NCBI GenBank assembly: GCA_030835135.1
Contig: JAUQWO010000003.1
Location: 62,001-126,000, forward strand
DNA length: 64,000 nt
Direction of reading: 5' to 3'
Source of the DNA: Bacteroidota bacterium
GTDB lineage: Bacteria > Bacteroidota > Ignavibacteria > UBA10030 > UBA6906
The first letter of the stretch is position 1, and every line of letters starts with the position of its first letter. Position numbers and translations under genes: made by a program. The notes beneath the pieces were generated by a model. That model was not told the DNA's origin and did not search any database. It worked only from the letters and a program-made list of their open reading frames with translations. This document shows, piece by piece, positions 42,627 to 54,678 of the stretch.

Positions 42627-43790
42627 ATGTTCCCGTTCGTCATAGCAGTCATTCTGTTCGTCATCGCCGACGTCCTGATCCGGGTCTTTTCCCGCCGCTT
42701 GCAGGAGAAGAAACTCCGGAAGGAACGCGAATCCGCCCTGGCGGAAAGCCTGAACCTCGACTTCACCCGCGAGGCGGCGACCCTCCGGCGCGCCGAGGTC
42801 GAACACGCCAAGGCCCGCATCCTCTGCGTCGACGATGAGCAGGTGATCCTGGATAGCTTCCGGAAGATCCTGGTCCTGGATGGCTATTCCGTGGACACGG
42901 TGCAGACCGGTCAGGAAGCCCTCGGGCTGCTGCAGACCCATCACTACGATTTCGTGTTCACGGACCTGAAGATGCCCGCCATGAGCGGCGTGGATGTCAC
43001 GAAATCGGTGAAGCACCTCCGCCCCGACATCGACGTGGTGATCATCACCGGGTATGCCACGGTCGAGACCGCAGTGGAATGCATGAAGTACGGTGCGATG
43101 GATTATGTCCAGAAACCCTTCACCGAGGACGAGTTGCTGGCGTTCGTGAAGAAGGCGCTCATCAAGCGGCAGGACCGCATCCAGAAGCAGCTCAAACCCA
43201 AGGTGCATATCACCCACATGTCGGCGGTCGGCCATACGGGGGCCGACGAGTTCGCCATCCCCGGCGGCGTCTTCATCGGTGCGGGACATACCTGGGTAGC
43301 GATGTTCGAGGACGGGACGGTGCGTGTCGGGCTCGACGACTTCGCCCGCAAATTACTCGGGACCGTCGACGGCATCGACTTCCCGAACCTCGGCATGACG
43401 GTCGCGGCCGGTCAGCCGCTGTTCACCGTGACGCAGGGGACACGTCGCGTTTCGTTCCTCTCCCCCGTGAGCGGAAAGGTCCTGGAGAACAATGCCGGGC
43501 TCGGCAAACACCTGGACGCGCTGGAGACGACGCCGTATGGTGAGAACTGGATCTGCGTGATCGATGCGGACAGACTGGACGCGGAGATCAAGGACCTGAA
43601 GATCGGCAACGGAGCGGTCGCCTTCTATCAGGAAGAGCTCGACCGCTTCAAGGAGATGACCAAGTCCATGTCGCGCCGGACACCCGACGGCTCGACTGCG
43701 CCCGCGGGCGAGGAGATGTATACGGGTGAGATGCAGGACCTTGACGACCGGGATCATGAGGCACTCGTCGGCGCGTTCTTCCGTCGATGA
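42627..43790 (+). CDS. Membrane-anchored response regulator with GcvH-like domain
   Basis: 387 residues from ATG 42627, chosen for AAGGAG upstream. An N-terminal membrane helix (MFPFVIAVILFVIADVLI) and a charged coiled stretch (~22-60) precede a receiver (65-185; DD 69-70, D113 in FTDLKMP, Thr in ITGYAT, Lys in VQKPF). A GcvH-like domain follows (~205-335: AGHTWVAMFEDGTVRVGLDD, FLSPVSGKVLENN, TPYGENWICVID), again without the lipoyl lysine (TQGTRRVSF at that site). A charged tail ends the protein. A receiver tethered to the membrane beside a respiratory complex suggests direct protein control rather than transcription. Confidence 0.85.
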   Translation: MFPFVIAVILFVIADVLIRVFSRRLQEKKLRKERESALAESLNLDFTREAATLRRAEVEHAKARILCVDDEQVILDSFRKILVLDGYSVDTVQTGQEALGLLQTHHYDFVFTDLKMPAMSGVDVTKSVKHLRPDIDVVIITGYATVETAVECMKYGAMDYVQKPFTEDELLAFVKKALIKRQDRIQKQLKPKVHITHMSAVGHTGADEFAIPGGVFIGAGHTWVAMFEDGTVRVGLDDFARKLLGTVDGIDFPNLGMTVAAGQPLFTVTQGTRRVSFLSPVSGKVLENNAGLGKHLDALETTPYGENWICVIDADRLDAEIKDLKIGNGAVAFYQEELDRFKEMTKSMSRRTPDGSTAPAGEEMYTGEMQDLDDRDHEALVGAFFRR

Positions 43791-43850
43791 GATCCGGGCC
43801 GGCGGCCCTAAGGTAACCAACGAATCGAACAACTGCATCAGAGGTCGTTT

Positions 43851-45191
43851 ATGTCAGAATACGTGAATGCCTTGATCTCTCAGGTCAAGGCCAAGAACCC
43901 CAGCGAACCGGAATTCCATCAGGCCGTCGAAGAGGTGGCACAATCGCTCGAACTCGTGCTCCAGCGCCATCCGGAGTACCGCAGCGCAAGGATCCTCGAG
44001 CGCATGGTGGAACCGGAACGGGTCGTCATGTTCCGCGTCCCGTGGATGGACGACCAGGGGGACATCCACATCAACCGTGGGTTCCGCATCCAGATGAACA
44101 GCGCGATCGGACCGTACAAAGGAGGCCTCCGCTTCCACCCGTCCGTGACCCTCGGCATCCTGAAGTTCCTTGCCTTCGAGCAGGTCTTCAAGAACAGCCT
44201 CACCTCCCTCCCGATGGGCGGCGGCAAGGGCGGTTCGGATTTCGATCCCAAGGGCAAGAGCGACAATGAAGTGATGCGCTTCTGCCAGAGCTTCATGACC
44301 GAACTGTTCCGGCATATCGGGCCGGATACCGATGTACCGGCGGGCGACATCGGGGTGGGCACCCGCGAGATCGGATTCCTCTTCGGCCAGTACAAGCGGC
44401 TGACCCGCGAGTTCTCCGGAGTTCTTACCGGCAAGGGACTCAACTGGGGCGGGTCGCTGGTGCGACCGGAAGCCACCGGCTACGGCGTAGTGTATTTTGC
44501 CGAAGAGATGCTCAAGTCGAAGGGCACGTCGTTCCAGGGCAAGACCGTCGCGGTGTCCGGATTCGGCAACGTGGCATGGGGTGCCGTGGACAAAGTGACA
44601 CAGCTCGGCGGCAAGGTGGTCACGATCTCCGGGCCCGATGGATTCGTGCACGACAAGGATGGCATTCAGGGCGAGAAGATCCAGTACATGCTCGAGATGC
44701 GGGCCAGCTCGCGCGACCGGGTGCAGGACTACGCCGAGAAGTTCGGGGTGCCCTTCTATGCCGGGAAACGTCCGTGGAGCGTGAAGGTGGATGTGGCACT
44801 CCCCTGCGCCACACAGAACGAACTGCACAAGGAAGATGCGGAAGAGCTCCTGAAGAACGGCTGTATGTGCGTGTGCGAAGGCGCGAACATGCCGACGACC
44901 CTCGACGGCGTGAAGGTGTTCCTCGATGCGAAGGTCCTGTATTCACCGGGCAAGGCGTCGAACGCGGGTGGCGTGGCGACGTCCGGACTCGAGATGAGCC
45001 AGAACAGCATGCGTCTCCCGTGGCCGAAGGAAGAAGTGGACCACCGGCTCCATCAGATCATGAAGAGCATTCACAAAACCTGCCTCGAGACGGCCGAGAA
45101 GTACGGCACGCCGGGCAATTATGTGAACGGCGCCAACATCGCCGGCTTCCTGAAGGTCGCCGACGCAATGATGGATCAGGGACTGGTCTAA
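43851..45191 (+). CDS. gdhA: Glutamate dehydrogenase, NADP-type hexameric
   Basis: 446 residues, the length of the bacterial NADP(H) enzyme. It aminates 2-oxoglutarate to glutamate. Conserved parts include IGPYKGGLRFHPSVTLGILK, SLPMGGGKGGSDFDPKGKS with the catalytic Lys region, DVPAGDIGVGTREIGFLFGQ, RPEATGYGVVYF and the coenzyme fold SGFGNVAWG. AGAGGT precedes the ATG. It begins 60 nt after the response-regulator gene and is likely a separate transcription unit, ending in a strong hairpin. Confidence 0.96.
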   Translation: MSEYVNALISQVKAKNPSEPEFHQAVEEVAQSLELVLQRHPEYRSARILERMVEPERVVMFRVPWMDDQGDIHINRGFRIQMNSAIGPYKGGLRFHPSVTLGILKFLAFEQVFKNSLTSLPMGGGKGGSDFDPKGKSDNEVMRFCQSFMTELFRHIGPDTDVPAGDIGVGTREIGFLFGQYKRLTREFSGVLTGKGLNWGGSLVRPEATGYGVVYFAEEMLKSKGTSFQGKTVAVSGFGNVAWGAVDKVTQLGGKVVTISGPDGFVHDKDGIQGEKIQYMLEMRASSRDRVQDYAEKFGVPFYAGKRPWSVKVDVALPCATQNELHKEDAEELLKNGCMCVCEGANMPTTLDGVKVFLDAKVLYSPGKASNAGGVATSGLEMSQNSMRLPWPKEEVDHRLHQIMKSIHKTCLETAEKYGTPGNYVNGANIAGFLKVADAMMDQGLV

Positions 45192-45195
45192 TTCA

Positions 45196-45226
45196 GAATT
45201 CAGATATCGGATATCAGATATCTGAA
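45196..45226. repeat. Dispersed palindromic repeat, copy B
   Basis: 31 bp, 28 identical to copy A at 4987-5017. The surrounding sequence forms a perfect 12-bp inverted repeat, AATTCAGATATC (45197-45208) and GATATCTGAATT (45217-45228) with an 8-nt loop. Confidence 0.65.
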
Positions 45227-45253
45227 TTGCATTGACAGTTGGTACCTGCTAAT

Positions 45254-45287
45254 GAAGAACGGGTCTCGCGATCGGGACCCGTTCTTC
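45254..45287. terminator. Bidirectional hairpin between gdhA and convergent oxidoreductase
   Basis: GAAGAACGGGTC (45254-45265) pairs perfectly with GACCCGTTCTTC (45276-45287) across a 10-nt loop. The T-rich 3' arm continues into ATTTC on the plus strand. Confidence 0.65.
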
Positions 45288-45312
45288 ATTTCACACCTAT
45301 CAAGCCGCACGA

Positions 45313-46569
45313 TCACCGCAAACTTTCTCCCGCGAAGTGCGTGTAGCCAACGCCGGAGACCTCTCTCCCCGTCATCCCCGCCGCCCAGGGCAGGCCCAGA
45401 TCGCTGAAGAACGCATCTTCCTGCGCGGCCACGACCATCGCGGGGTCAATATCGCGGACCCGGCGGAACAGACCCTTCGTATTCGGCGGGAACATCTCCC
45501 AATCCTCCGCTTCCGTGATGAATGCCGGGTCGATCGTGCGTATCACCGGACAACTGTCGTGCATGAGGTTGACGGCGAGGGTCTGCGCGCGGGCAAGCTC
45601 CGGCGGACAGAGGACGGGTGCGGTGCCGCGGATCGCCTCGACGAAATTCTTGAACCCATCATACCGCCACTTGTCGTGCAACCGGTTGTCGAAGGTCTCC
45701 ACCGTCCCGTCCGCGTACCGCACGATCGTGAACCCCTCGTCGGTCTGCCAGTATGCCGTCCCCCTGTCCCCGGAGAAGACCATCCGGGGTCCGTGCGGAG
45801 CAGCATTGGCATGCGTCAGGATCACATGCATGCGTACGTGTTCATCGGTGACCATCTTCAACTGCACCGTATCGGTGCTCTCCAGAGGATTCGCGCGGTA
45901 CAGATGTGCCGCCAGCGATCTGATGGATGCCGCGCCTGCTGTCTGTGACCCGGCGTAGAGGATGTTCAGAAGATAATGTGCATTCGCATTGTTCGCCGGA
46001 CTGTCGAGTATCCAGTCCGTACCGATGCGCAGTTTCCCCGTCCATTCGTTGCGCGTGAAGTACTGCTTGCTGCGCGGCCAGCCGCAGAACAGCGTCGCAC
46101 GCGTGAGCGTTCCGAGCCGGCCACTCTGGATCCGCGCTTTGAGCTGACGCAGGGAATTGCTGTAGACGTGCTGAAAGCCGATCGCGCAGTGACGGCCCGT
46201 CCTGTCCCGGGCCGCTATCAACTGGTCCACCTCCTGCACCGTCCCTGCCACAGGCTTCTCGCAATAGACATGCAGACCCGCTTCCATGGCGGCGACACTC
46301 ACCGGGACGTGTTGATGGATCCCGATCGGGACGGTGAGGACATCCGTGGTCCCGGGCCCGGAGGACATGAACTGTTCCACGGATTCATAGAGCGTCACCC
46401 CTTCCTGCTGGAGGGAGGTGACCATCTCCGGCCGCGCCGCACGATCGACCGGAAGCGCCACCACACCGGTCAACCGGGCCAGCCCCTGGCGAGCGAGCCA
46501 GCGGACAGCATCAATGTGGACGAGGCCGTAACCGCCGAGCCCGATGACGACAAAGCGAATGGGTTCCAT
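45313..46569 (-). CDS. Gfo/Idh/MocA family NAD(P)-dependent oxidoreductase
   Basis: 418 residues. The N-terminal Rossmann fold has VIGLGGYGLVHID, and YCEKPVAG carries the family Lys-Pro dyad (EKP). The C-terminal alpha/beta domain includes STDTVQLKMVTDEH and RMVFSGDRGTAYWQTDEGF. Members oxidise or reduce sugars and related polyols; the specific substrate is unknown. No signal peptide. It is divergent from the DUF2721 gene and converges on gdhA, so it appears monocistronic. Confidence 0.88.
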   Translation of the reverse strand: MEPIRFVVIGLGGYGLVHIDAVRWLARQGLARLTGVVALPVDRAARPEMVTSLQQEGVTLYESVEQFMSSGPGTTDVLTVPIGIHQHVPVSVAAMEAGLHVYCEKPVAGTVQEVDQLIAARDRTGRHCAIGFQHVYSNSLRQLKARIQSGRLGTLTRATLFCGWPRSKQYFTRNEWTGKLRIGTDWILDSPANNANAHYLLNILYAGSQTAGAASIRSLAAHLYRANPLESTDTVQLKMVTDEHVRMHVILTHANAAPHGPRMVFSGDRGTAYWQTDEGFTIVRYADGTVETFDNRLHDKWRYDGFKNFVEAIRGTAPVLCPPELARAQTLAVNLMHDSCPVIRTIDPAFITEAEDWEMFPPNTKGLFRRVRDIDPAMVVAAQEDAFFSDLGLPWAAGMTGREVSGVGYTHFAGESLR

Positions 46570-46715
46570 AGGGGATTCAGATCTTATGATTGATCGAAGG
46601 GGTGCCGGTGGATCGCCGTTCCGGGGGTGTCGCCCGTCGGACGGGAAGCAGAGCGGAAGAAGAAGGAAAATATCCGTATCTTACAGATGTACTGACAGTC
46701 ACTGCGCGTGGACCT

Positions 46716-47201
46716 ATGAATGACCTACCGTTGAACCCGCTCGTTGCGATCCAGGGCATGCTTGCGCCCGCCCTGGGTATCTCTGCGGTCGGACTGTTAC
46801 TGCTCGGCCTCAATAACCGGTACTCGATCCTCGTGAACCGCCTGCGGCTGTTGCATGAGGAGCGGAGGAAGTACCTGCGACACCTGCAGCAACATGATCA
46901 CCTGGAATATGCGGACAACATCCGGTTCATGAGCATCAGCAGCCAGAGCGGCGAGTTGCTCATCCGCAGCCGGCTGGTCCGCAACGCGATCCTGTCCATG
47001 CAGACCGCTATCGCACTGTTCGTGCTCACCTCGGTGATGATCGGGGTGAATCTGCTGGTGGCCGCGGACATCATGAAGGTGGTCCCGCTGGCGATCTTCG
47101 TCGGCGGCATGCTGAGCGTGCTGACGGGGATCCTCTTCGCCGGACGCGAAGTGCACCGCTCGTACCGGATCGTGCTGCTGGAGGCAAAGGCGGACGACTG
47201 A
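46716..47201 (+). CDS. DUF2721 family membrane protein
   Basis: 161 residues from ATG 46716, preferred over a longer frame from 46590 because the DUF2721 family starts here with a hydrophobic segment (MLAPALGISAVGLLLLGLNN). A soluble stretch (RYSILVNRLRLLHEERRKY, the most conserved part of the family) is followed by two further helices (~100-145). Function unknown. It converges on the pyrophosphatase gene with only a 3-nt gap. Confidence 0.8.
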   Translation: MNDLPLNPLVAIQGMLAPALGISAVGLLLLGLNNRYSILVNRLRLLHEERRKYLRHLQQHDHLEYADNIRFMSISSQSGELLIRSRLVRNAILSMQTAIALFVLTSVMIGVNLLVAADIMKVVPLAIFVGGMLSVLTGILFAGREVHRSYRIVLLEAKADD

Positions 47202-47204
47202 GCG

Positions 47205-47819
47205 TCATCCGCCATACACCTCTTCGTAATCCTGGATGGCGGCCTGAACCACCTGGAATGCGTGGTCGGCACCGTACACCTTCTCGATGGCAACATGGAC
47301 CGTCGGGTCGCCGGGGATCAGCTTGTACGTCGCAAAGTAGTGCCGCAGACGCTCGATCAGGATCTCGGGGAGGTCCTTGATGTCGCGCACTTCACTCCAG
47401 AAGGAATCGTTGTCCAGGATCGCAATGATCTTGTCGTCCGCCTCTCCCCGGTCCACCATCAGGATCCCACCAACGACACGCGCGTTCATGATGACCTCCG
47501 CGCGGCTGATCGGACGCTCACTGAGCACGCAGATATCCAGCGGGTCACCATCGCCATGCCTCCCGCTGCCGGAGATCGCACCAACACGGCTCGCACAATA
47601 CGTCCGCGGGATGAAACCGTACAGCGACGGCGGCAGCGATGAACTCCGTTGCGGACGATCGACGCGGAGATAGCCCGTCGCCTTGTCCACCTCGTACTTG
47701 ATGAGGTCGAACGGGGTGATCTCGATGAACGCATGGACCAGGGAGGGGGGCTTCGGGCCGACCTCCAGGCCGTGCCACGGATGCGGGCGCCAGCGGTAGA
47801 ATGGGCGCGGGAATGTCAT
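47205..47819 (-). CDS. ppa: Inorganic pyrophosphatase, family I
   Basis: 204 residues. It hydrolyses diphosphate in the cytoplasm. The metal-binding signature reads [20 protein letters not shown] is the upstream conserved strand, [11 protein letters not shown] carries the conserved Lys and Arg, and [10 protein letters not shown] matches the later Asp-Lys motif. Slightly longer than the 175-residue E. coli enzyme, in the manner of Bacteroidota homologues. Confidence 0.93.
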   Translation of the reverse strand: MTFPRPFYRWRPHPWHGLEVGPKPPSLVHAFIEITPFDLIKYEVDKATGYLRVDRPQRSSSLPPSLYGFIPRTYCASRVGAISGSGRHGDGDPLDICVLSERPISRAEVIMNARVVGGILMVDRGEADDKIIAILDNDSFWSEVRDIKDLPEILIERLRHYFATYKLIPGDPTVHVAIEKVYGADHAFQVVQAAIQDYEEVYGG

Positions 47820-47835
47820 ACGTCTGGGTCTCCGG

Positions 47836-48495
47836 TCAGCTCGTCACGCCGGCATTCTTCATCGATGCCAGCTTGCCGAGGTCGATGGAACGGGCGGCTT
47901 CCTTCAGGGCGGACATGTCGACGTCACTCCCCTCGATGGATACGACGAAACGCTTCTCAACGAGGATGTTGAGTTCGCCGCTGCGCCCCTGGTTGTCATA
48001 TTTTTCAAATGCCTTGTGACCGTCAAAGGTCGTGGTCTTCTCGTAGCCGGCGTCAGACTCCTTATCCACCTCGGCGAATGCCCAGGCCATGGTCGCCATG
48101 CCGACGAGTCCGCTGACATTCCCCATGTCGCTGATCGTGACGGTGATGCGCGCGCCGTCCGTCGATGTGTAGTTCGCATGGGCCTGGGACACATGTACGC
48201 CCATGGCGGCGACCTTCTCTCCCTCTGCTCCTTCGCGGGCGATCGCCCCGATCTTCTCGGGCAGCAGAGCTTTCAGCTCACGAAAATCAACCGGCTCGAC
48301 CTTCGCTCCGGTGTTCGCCGCATCGCTCAACCCCTTCAGGGCCTCCGTCATGCCCTGCGCCCCCTGCTGCAGCGCCTTGCCGGCTTCACCGGCCTGCTGC
48401 GCCATCTCCTCCATCTTCTTCTGCTCTGCGGATTTCCCGCAGCCGACGAGGAACAACCCTGTCGCCAGGGCGGCAACGATCAGTATCCTGCTCAT
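47836..48495 (-). CDS. Putative lipoprotein of unknown function
   Basis: 219 residues from ATG 48495. A lipoprotein signal ([19 protein letters not shown], lipobox LVGC) is followed by a helical Lys/Glu/Gln-rich segment ([20 protein letters not shown]). The rest is a mixed domain with [15 protein letters not shown]-like and [19 protein letters not shown]-like stretches (family not recognised). It is probably anchored to the inner leaflet of the outer membrane or the inner membrane. The stop is 16 nt before the pyrophosphatase start, so the two may be co-transcribed. A run of 11 C on its coding strand lies about 110 nt upstream. Confidence 0.72.
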   Translation of the reverse strand: MSRILIVAALATGLFLVGCGKSAEQKKMEEMAQQAGEAGKALQQGAQGMTEALKGLSDAANTGAKVEPVDFRELKALLPEKIGAIAREGAEGEKVAAMGVHVSQAHANYTSTDGARITVTISDMGNVSGLVGMATMAWAFAEVDKESDAGYEKTTTFDGHKAFEKYDNQGRSGELNILVEKRFVVSIEGSDVDMSALKEAARSIDLGKLASMKNAGVTS

Positions 48496-48602
48496 GGAGC
48501 GGTCTCCCGGGTATGGGATGGTCATGTGGGAATGTCTGCCGTGGAACACTGAGCCAAGGTAAGCATTGACGGCGACACAAACAAGAGTGCCGCCGTCACC
48601 TC

Positions 48603-48613
48603 GGGGGGGGGGG
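48603..48613. repeat. Homopolymeric G11 tract
   Basis: Eleven consecutive G on the plus strand, between the hybrid kinase-like gene (stop at 48629) and the lipoprotein gene (start at 48495), both on the minus strand. Such tracts are prone to slippage and to sequencing error. Confidence 0.9.
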
Positions 48614-48628
48614 AACACTACGCGGGGT

Positions 48629-50713
48629 TCAACGCCGCCAGCGAGTCAGCAACAGATGCACGATATCCAGACTCAGAGGCTTCTCGATCGTGTCGTCCAT
48701 GCCGGCAGAGATGCATCGCCGCTGGTCAGATTCCTGCATGTCAGCGCTCATGGCAATGATCCGGAGGCCGTACGCCGCACTCCCCATTGCCCGGATCGCG
48801 GCGGCCGTGGCGAACCCATCCAGACCCGGCATCCGGACGTCAAGAAAGGTCAGGTCATACTGGACCGCCCGGACCGCCTCGACGGCTTCGAACCCGTCCC
48901 GGGCAATGTCCACAGTGCAGCCAAGGCTTTCGAGCATCCTCCGGGCCACCGCCCGGTTGATCTCTTCATCATCGGCGACGAGGACGCGCATGCCCGCTCC
49001 GGGCAGGACGATGGGGGCCACCACACTGCCGTCTGCCTGGACCGCCGCCGGTTCCGCCGCCTGGATGGGTGCCGGAGGCATGACGATGCGCAAGGACTGA
49101 CCGGAGGTCGCGGCAACACACGGGATCCGGCACCGGAAGATGCTCCCCCTGCCGGGTTCACTCTCGACCGCAATGGATCCCCCCATGCTTTCGATCACCT
49201 GCTTGCAGAACTTGAGCCCGACCCCGCGCGGAGAATCCGTGCGCAGGAACACGGGGTCGTCGGTCCCACCGTTCTGAAAGAGCGTGGGGATCCTCGCCGG
49301 GGCGATCCCTTCGCCGGTGTCCGTAACATCACTCCGCAGTACCACCGCTCCGTTCGCACCGCGTTCCACGTGCACCGACACGATCACCTCGCCTTGATGG
49401 GTGAAGCGCAGGGCATTGCCGACGAGTTCGGTCAGGATCTCCGTCCACCGATCGGCATCCAACCGGAGCACCGGAGGGACATCCGTATCCACGCGCATGG
49501 ACAGCGCCAGCCCGCGTTCGCGCGCGATCCGCGCAAACCGGTCCACGAGTGAGAGAACAGTCTCCCGCACATCGGTATCACGCGGCCTGACCACGAACGG
49601 ACGATCATCGGGGTCCTCCATGGCACCTTCATCATGGGTCTCGCCCGGTTCAAGGTCCTGCAGCGCGGTCCGCAGATCATCAACAAAACGCCGTTGACGG
49701 TCAGATAAGCCGGACTCGAGGAGCAGTGCCGTTATCCCACGCACCGTGGCCAGCGGTCCGCGTGCCGAGTACGCTGCATCGATGCGCGCCTCCTGCGTTC
49801 CTGGTGCGCCCTCCTGGGCCTTTTCGCGCAGGACGACAAGTTCGCGGTGCTTGGCACGCACAACGCGCAACGCCTCCTCGGCCTCCGCGCGTGCGTCGAA
49901 GATCTCGTCAGCGAGCCGCGCATTCTCTTCCTCTGCAGCGCGCAGCGCGGTGAGGTCTTTCATGAACAGCATCATGACGCGGTCGCCATTCTGCCGTACG
50001 TTGGCCACTGTCATATCCACCGTCAGTACCCCACCCGCTTTGTTCTGCACATGGAGGCGCACCGGATTCCCCGGGATCGCACCCGCGGGAGCGGTGAGCA
50101 CGGACAGAAGAACGTTGACCGAATCGGGTGCGACGAACTGCGCTATGTCGTTCTGGAGAAGCTCATCGGGATGGTAGCCCAACGCACTGATGGCCGACGC
50201 ACTGGCGTTGAGGATCTTACGTTCCCGGACAACGAACACCAGGTCGGAGGTATGGGACATGAGGCGACGGTAGCGGTCCTCGACCTCGTTCACCTGCCGT
50301 TCCATCGAGCGCTTGAAGAGGGTCATGGCGATGGCAGAGCGCATCTGGTCATCGTCGTACGGCTTGTTGATCAGGCCGAAGGGCTCGGTGACCTGGGCCC
50401 GCTGGAGCGTGGCCGGATCAGCATGGGCAGTGGCGTAGATCACCGGGATGTTGGTGCGCGCACGGATGCGTCGCGCAGCCTCCACGCCATCCATCGTCCC
50501 CTTCAGCTTGATGTCCATCAGCATGAGGTCCGGACGGGCGGTCTCGGCTGTATGGATCGCTTCTTCACCGGAAGCGACGACGGCCCCGACACGGTACCCC
50601 CACGATTCCAGCCGGCGCCTGACATCCTCGGCCGCGATACGCTCGTCCTCAACGATGACGATGGTCTTGCCAGCGGGTTGGTGGGCTGCACCCTTGGGGC
50701 CGATCGTTAGCAT
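48629..50713 (-). CDS. Hybrid kinase-like protein: receiver, PAS, HATPase, receiver; no phospho-acceptor histidine
   Basis: 694 residues. Receiver 1 (~16-130, MDIKLKG; order like PAS-linked CheY-type regulators), PAS (~140-255), a coiled-coil (~255-305), a degenerate dimerisation helix pair, HATPase (~380-525: ELVGNALRFTHQG N-box, VTDTGEGIA G1, GVGLKFCK G2) and receiver 2 (~565-690, FLDVRMPGLDG). At the H-box, where family members read SHEIRTP, this protein has AYSARGPLATV and lacks the histidine. It may control partners by ATP-dependent conformational change or phosphatase activity. It is divergent from the large hybrid kinase at 51328, and the two may form one pathway. Confidence 0.85.
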   Translation of the reverse strand: MLTIGPKGAAHQPAGKTIVIVEDERIAAEDVRRRLESWGYRVGAVVASGEEAIHTAETARPDLMLMDIKLKGTMDGVEAARRIRARTNIPVIYATAHADPATLQRAQVTEPFGLINKPYDDDQMRSAIAMTLFKRSMERQVNEVEDRYRRLMSHTSDLVFVVRERKILNASASAISALGYHPDELLQNDIAQFVAPDSVNVLLSVLTAPAGAIPGNPVRLHVQNKAGGVLTVDMTVANVRQNGDRVMMLFMKDLTALRAAEEENARLADEIFDARAEAEEALRVVRAKHRELVVLREKAQEGAPGTQEARIDAAYSARGPLATVRGITALLLESGLSDRQRRFVDDLRTALQDLEPGETHDEGAMEDPDDRPFVVRPRDTDVRETVLSLVDRFARIARERGLALSMRVDTDVPPVLRLDADRWTEILTELVGNALRFTHQGEVIVSVHVERGANGAVVLRSDVTDTGEGIAPARIPTLFQNGGTDDPVFLRTDSPRGVGLKFCKQVIESMGGSIAVESEPGRGSIFRCRIPCVAATSGQSLRIVMPPAPIQAAEPAAVQADGSVVAPIVLPGAGMRVLVADDEEINRAVARRMLESLGCTVDIARDGFEAVEAVRAVQYDLTFLDVRMPGLDGFATAAAIRAMGSAAYGLRIIAMSADMQESDQRRCISAGMDDTIEKPLSLDIVHLLLTRWRR

Positions 50714-51327
50714 TGATGTATGCCTGGCTGTGGAAGATATTCGTGATGACGCCTATCCGCAACTCTTTACGACATTTCAAGTGCAGGAAACGGTTCCAGT
50801 CCTGTTCATCAGAAATCTACCCGCCCTCCCTTTCCGGCAAGAACGTCCATCTGTTGATTGCTTGATTCAACCAACCTTTCCTGAGTTTTCGTGGAACTGA
50901 ATCATTTCAGGGGTGATCCGTGGAGAAAGGCCGACCTTGCGAGAGAAATTGGGAAAGAGCGATATAATTGAATCCGCAATATATTACGAAATGCCGTGGC
51001 CTTTGTCAAGGGGAAATATCGTCCAACGCTGATCCTGCGCCGGGTCTCCCACGAGCGGTTGCGAGTCACCGTTGAGCGTGCATATCTATCCTGACCCCAC
51101 AGGAGGAACAAGTCACGCGTGCGCCCTCCTCCGCTTTCCGCGGGACTCTCTCCATTGCCGGAGGAGGATATTTCACTACCCTCTTGGCTGATATTCGCCA
51201 GCTCTGCCTCTCCCTGACCCCCGGATATGCTGCTTTCAAGACCCATGGGCTATATCGGGTGGCATGATTCATGCCAAATCCTTCATGTATTCCCATGTGC
51301 GTTCGCATACCGGACACTGAGGTTTGC
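50714..51327. other. 614-bp intergenic region between divergent signalling genes
   Basis: No convincing gene. The part 50714-51000 is visibly richer in A and T than the flanks, consistent with regulatory DNA. TATAAT occurs at 50963-50968 with TTGCGA at 50937-50942, a 20-nt spacer that is too long for a standard promoter. Short frames on either strand have no ribosome-binding site and no recognisable sequence. Confidence 0.5.

Positions 51328-54652
<3,325 letters not shown>

Positions 54653-54678
<26 letters not shown>

Noticed and set aside
41803-43790. The GcvH-like regions as true lipoyl carriers
   Set aside because: The lysine position is not Lys in either protein, so lipoylation is not supported.
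43796-43808. Short GC hairpin before gdhA as a terminator
   Set aside because: The stem is only 5 bp (GGGCC/GGCCC) with no T-run, which is expected by chance in this composition.
50902-51246. Possible 114-residue protein in the 614-bp gap
   Set aside because: No ribosome-binding site, no conserved-looking segment, and it lies in AT-richer DNA that better fits a regulatory region.
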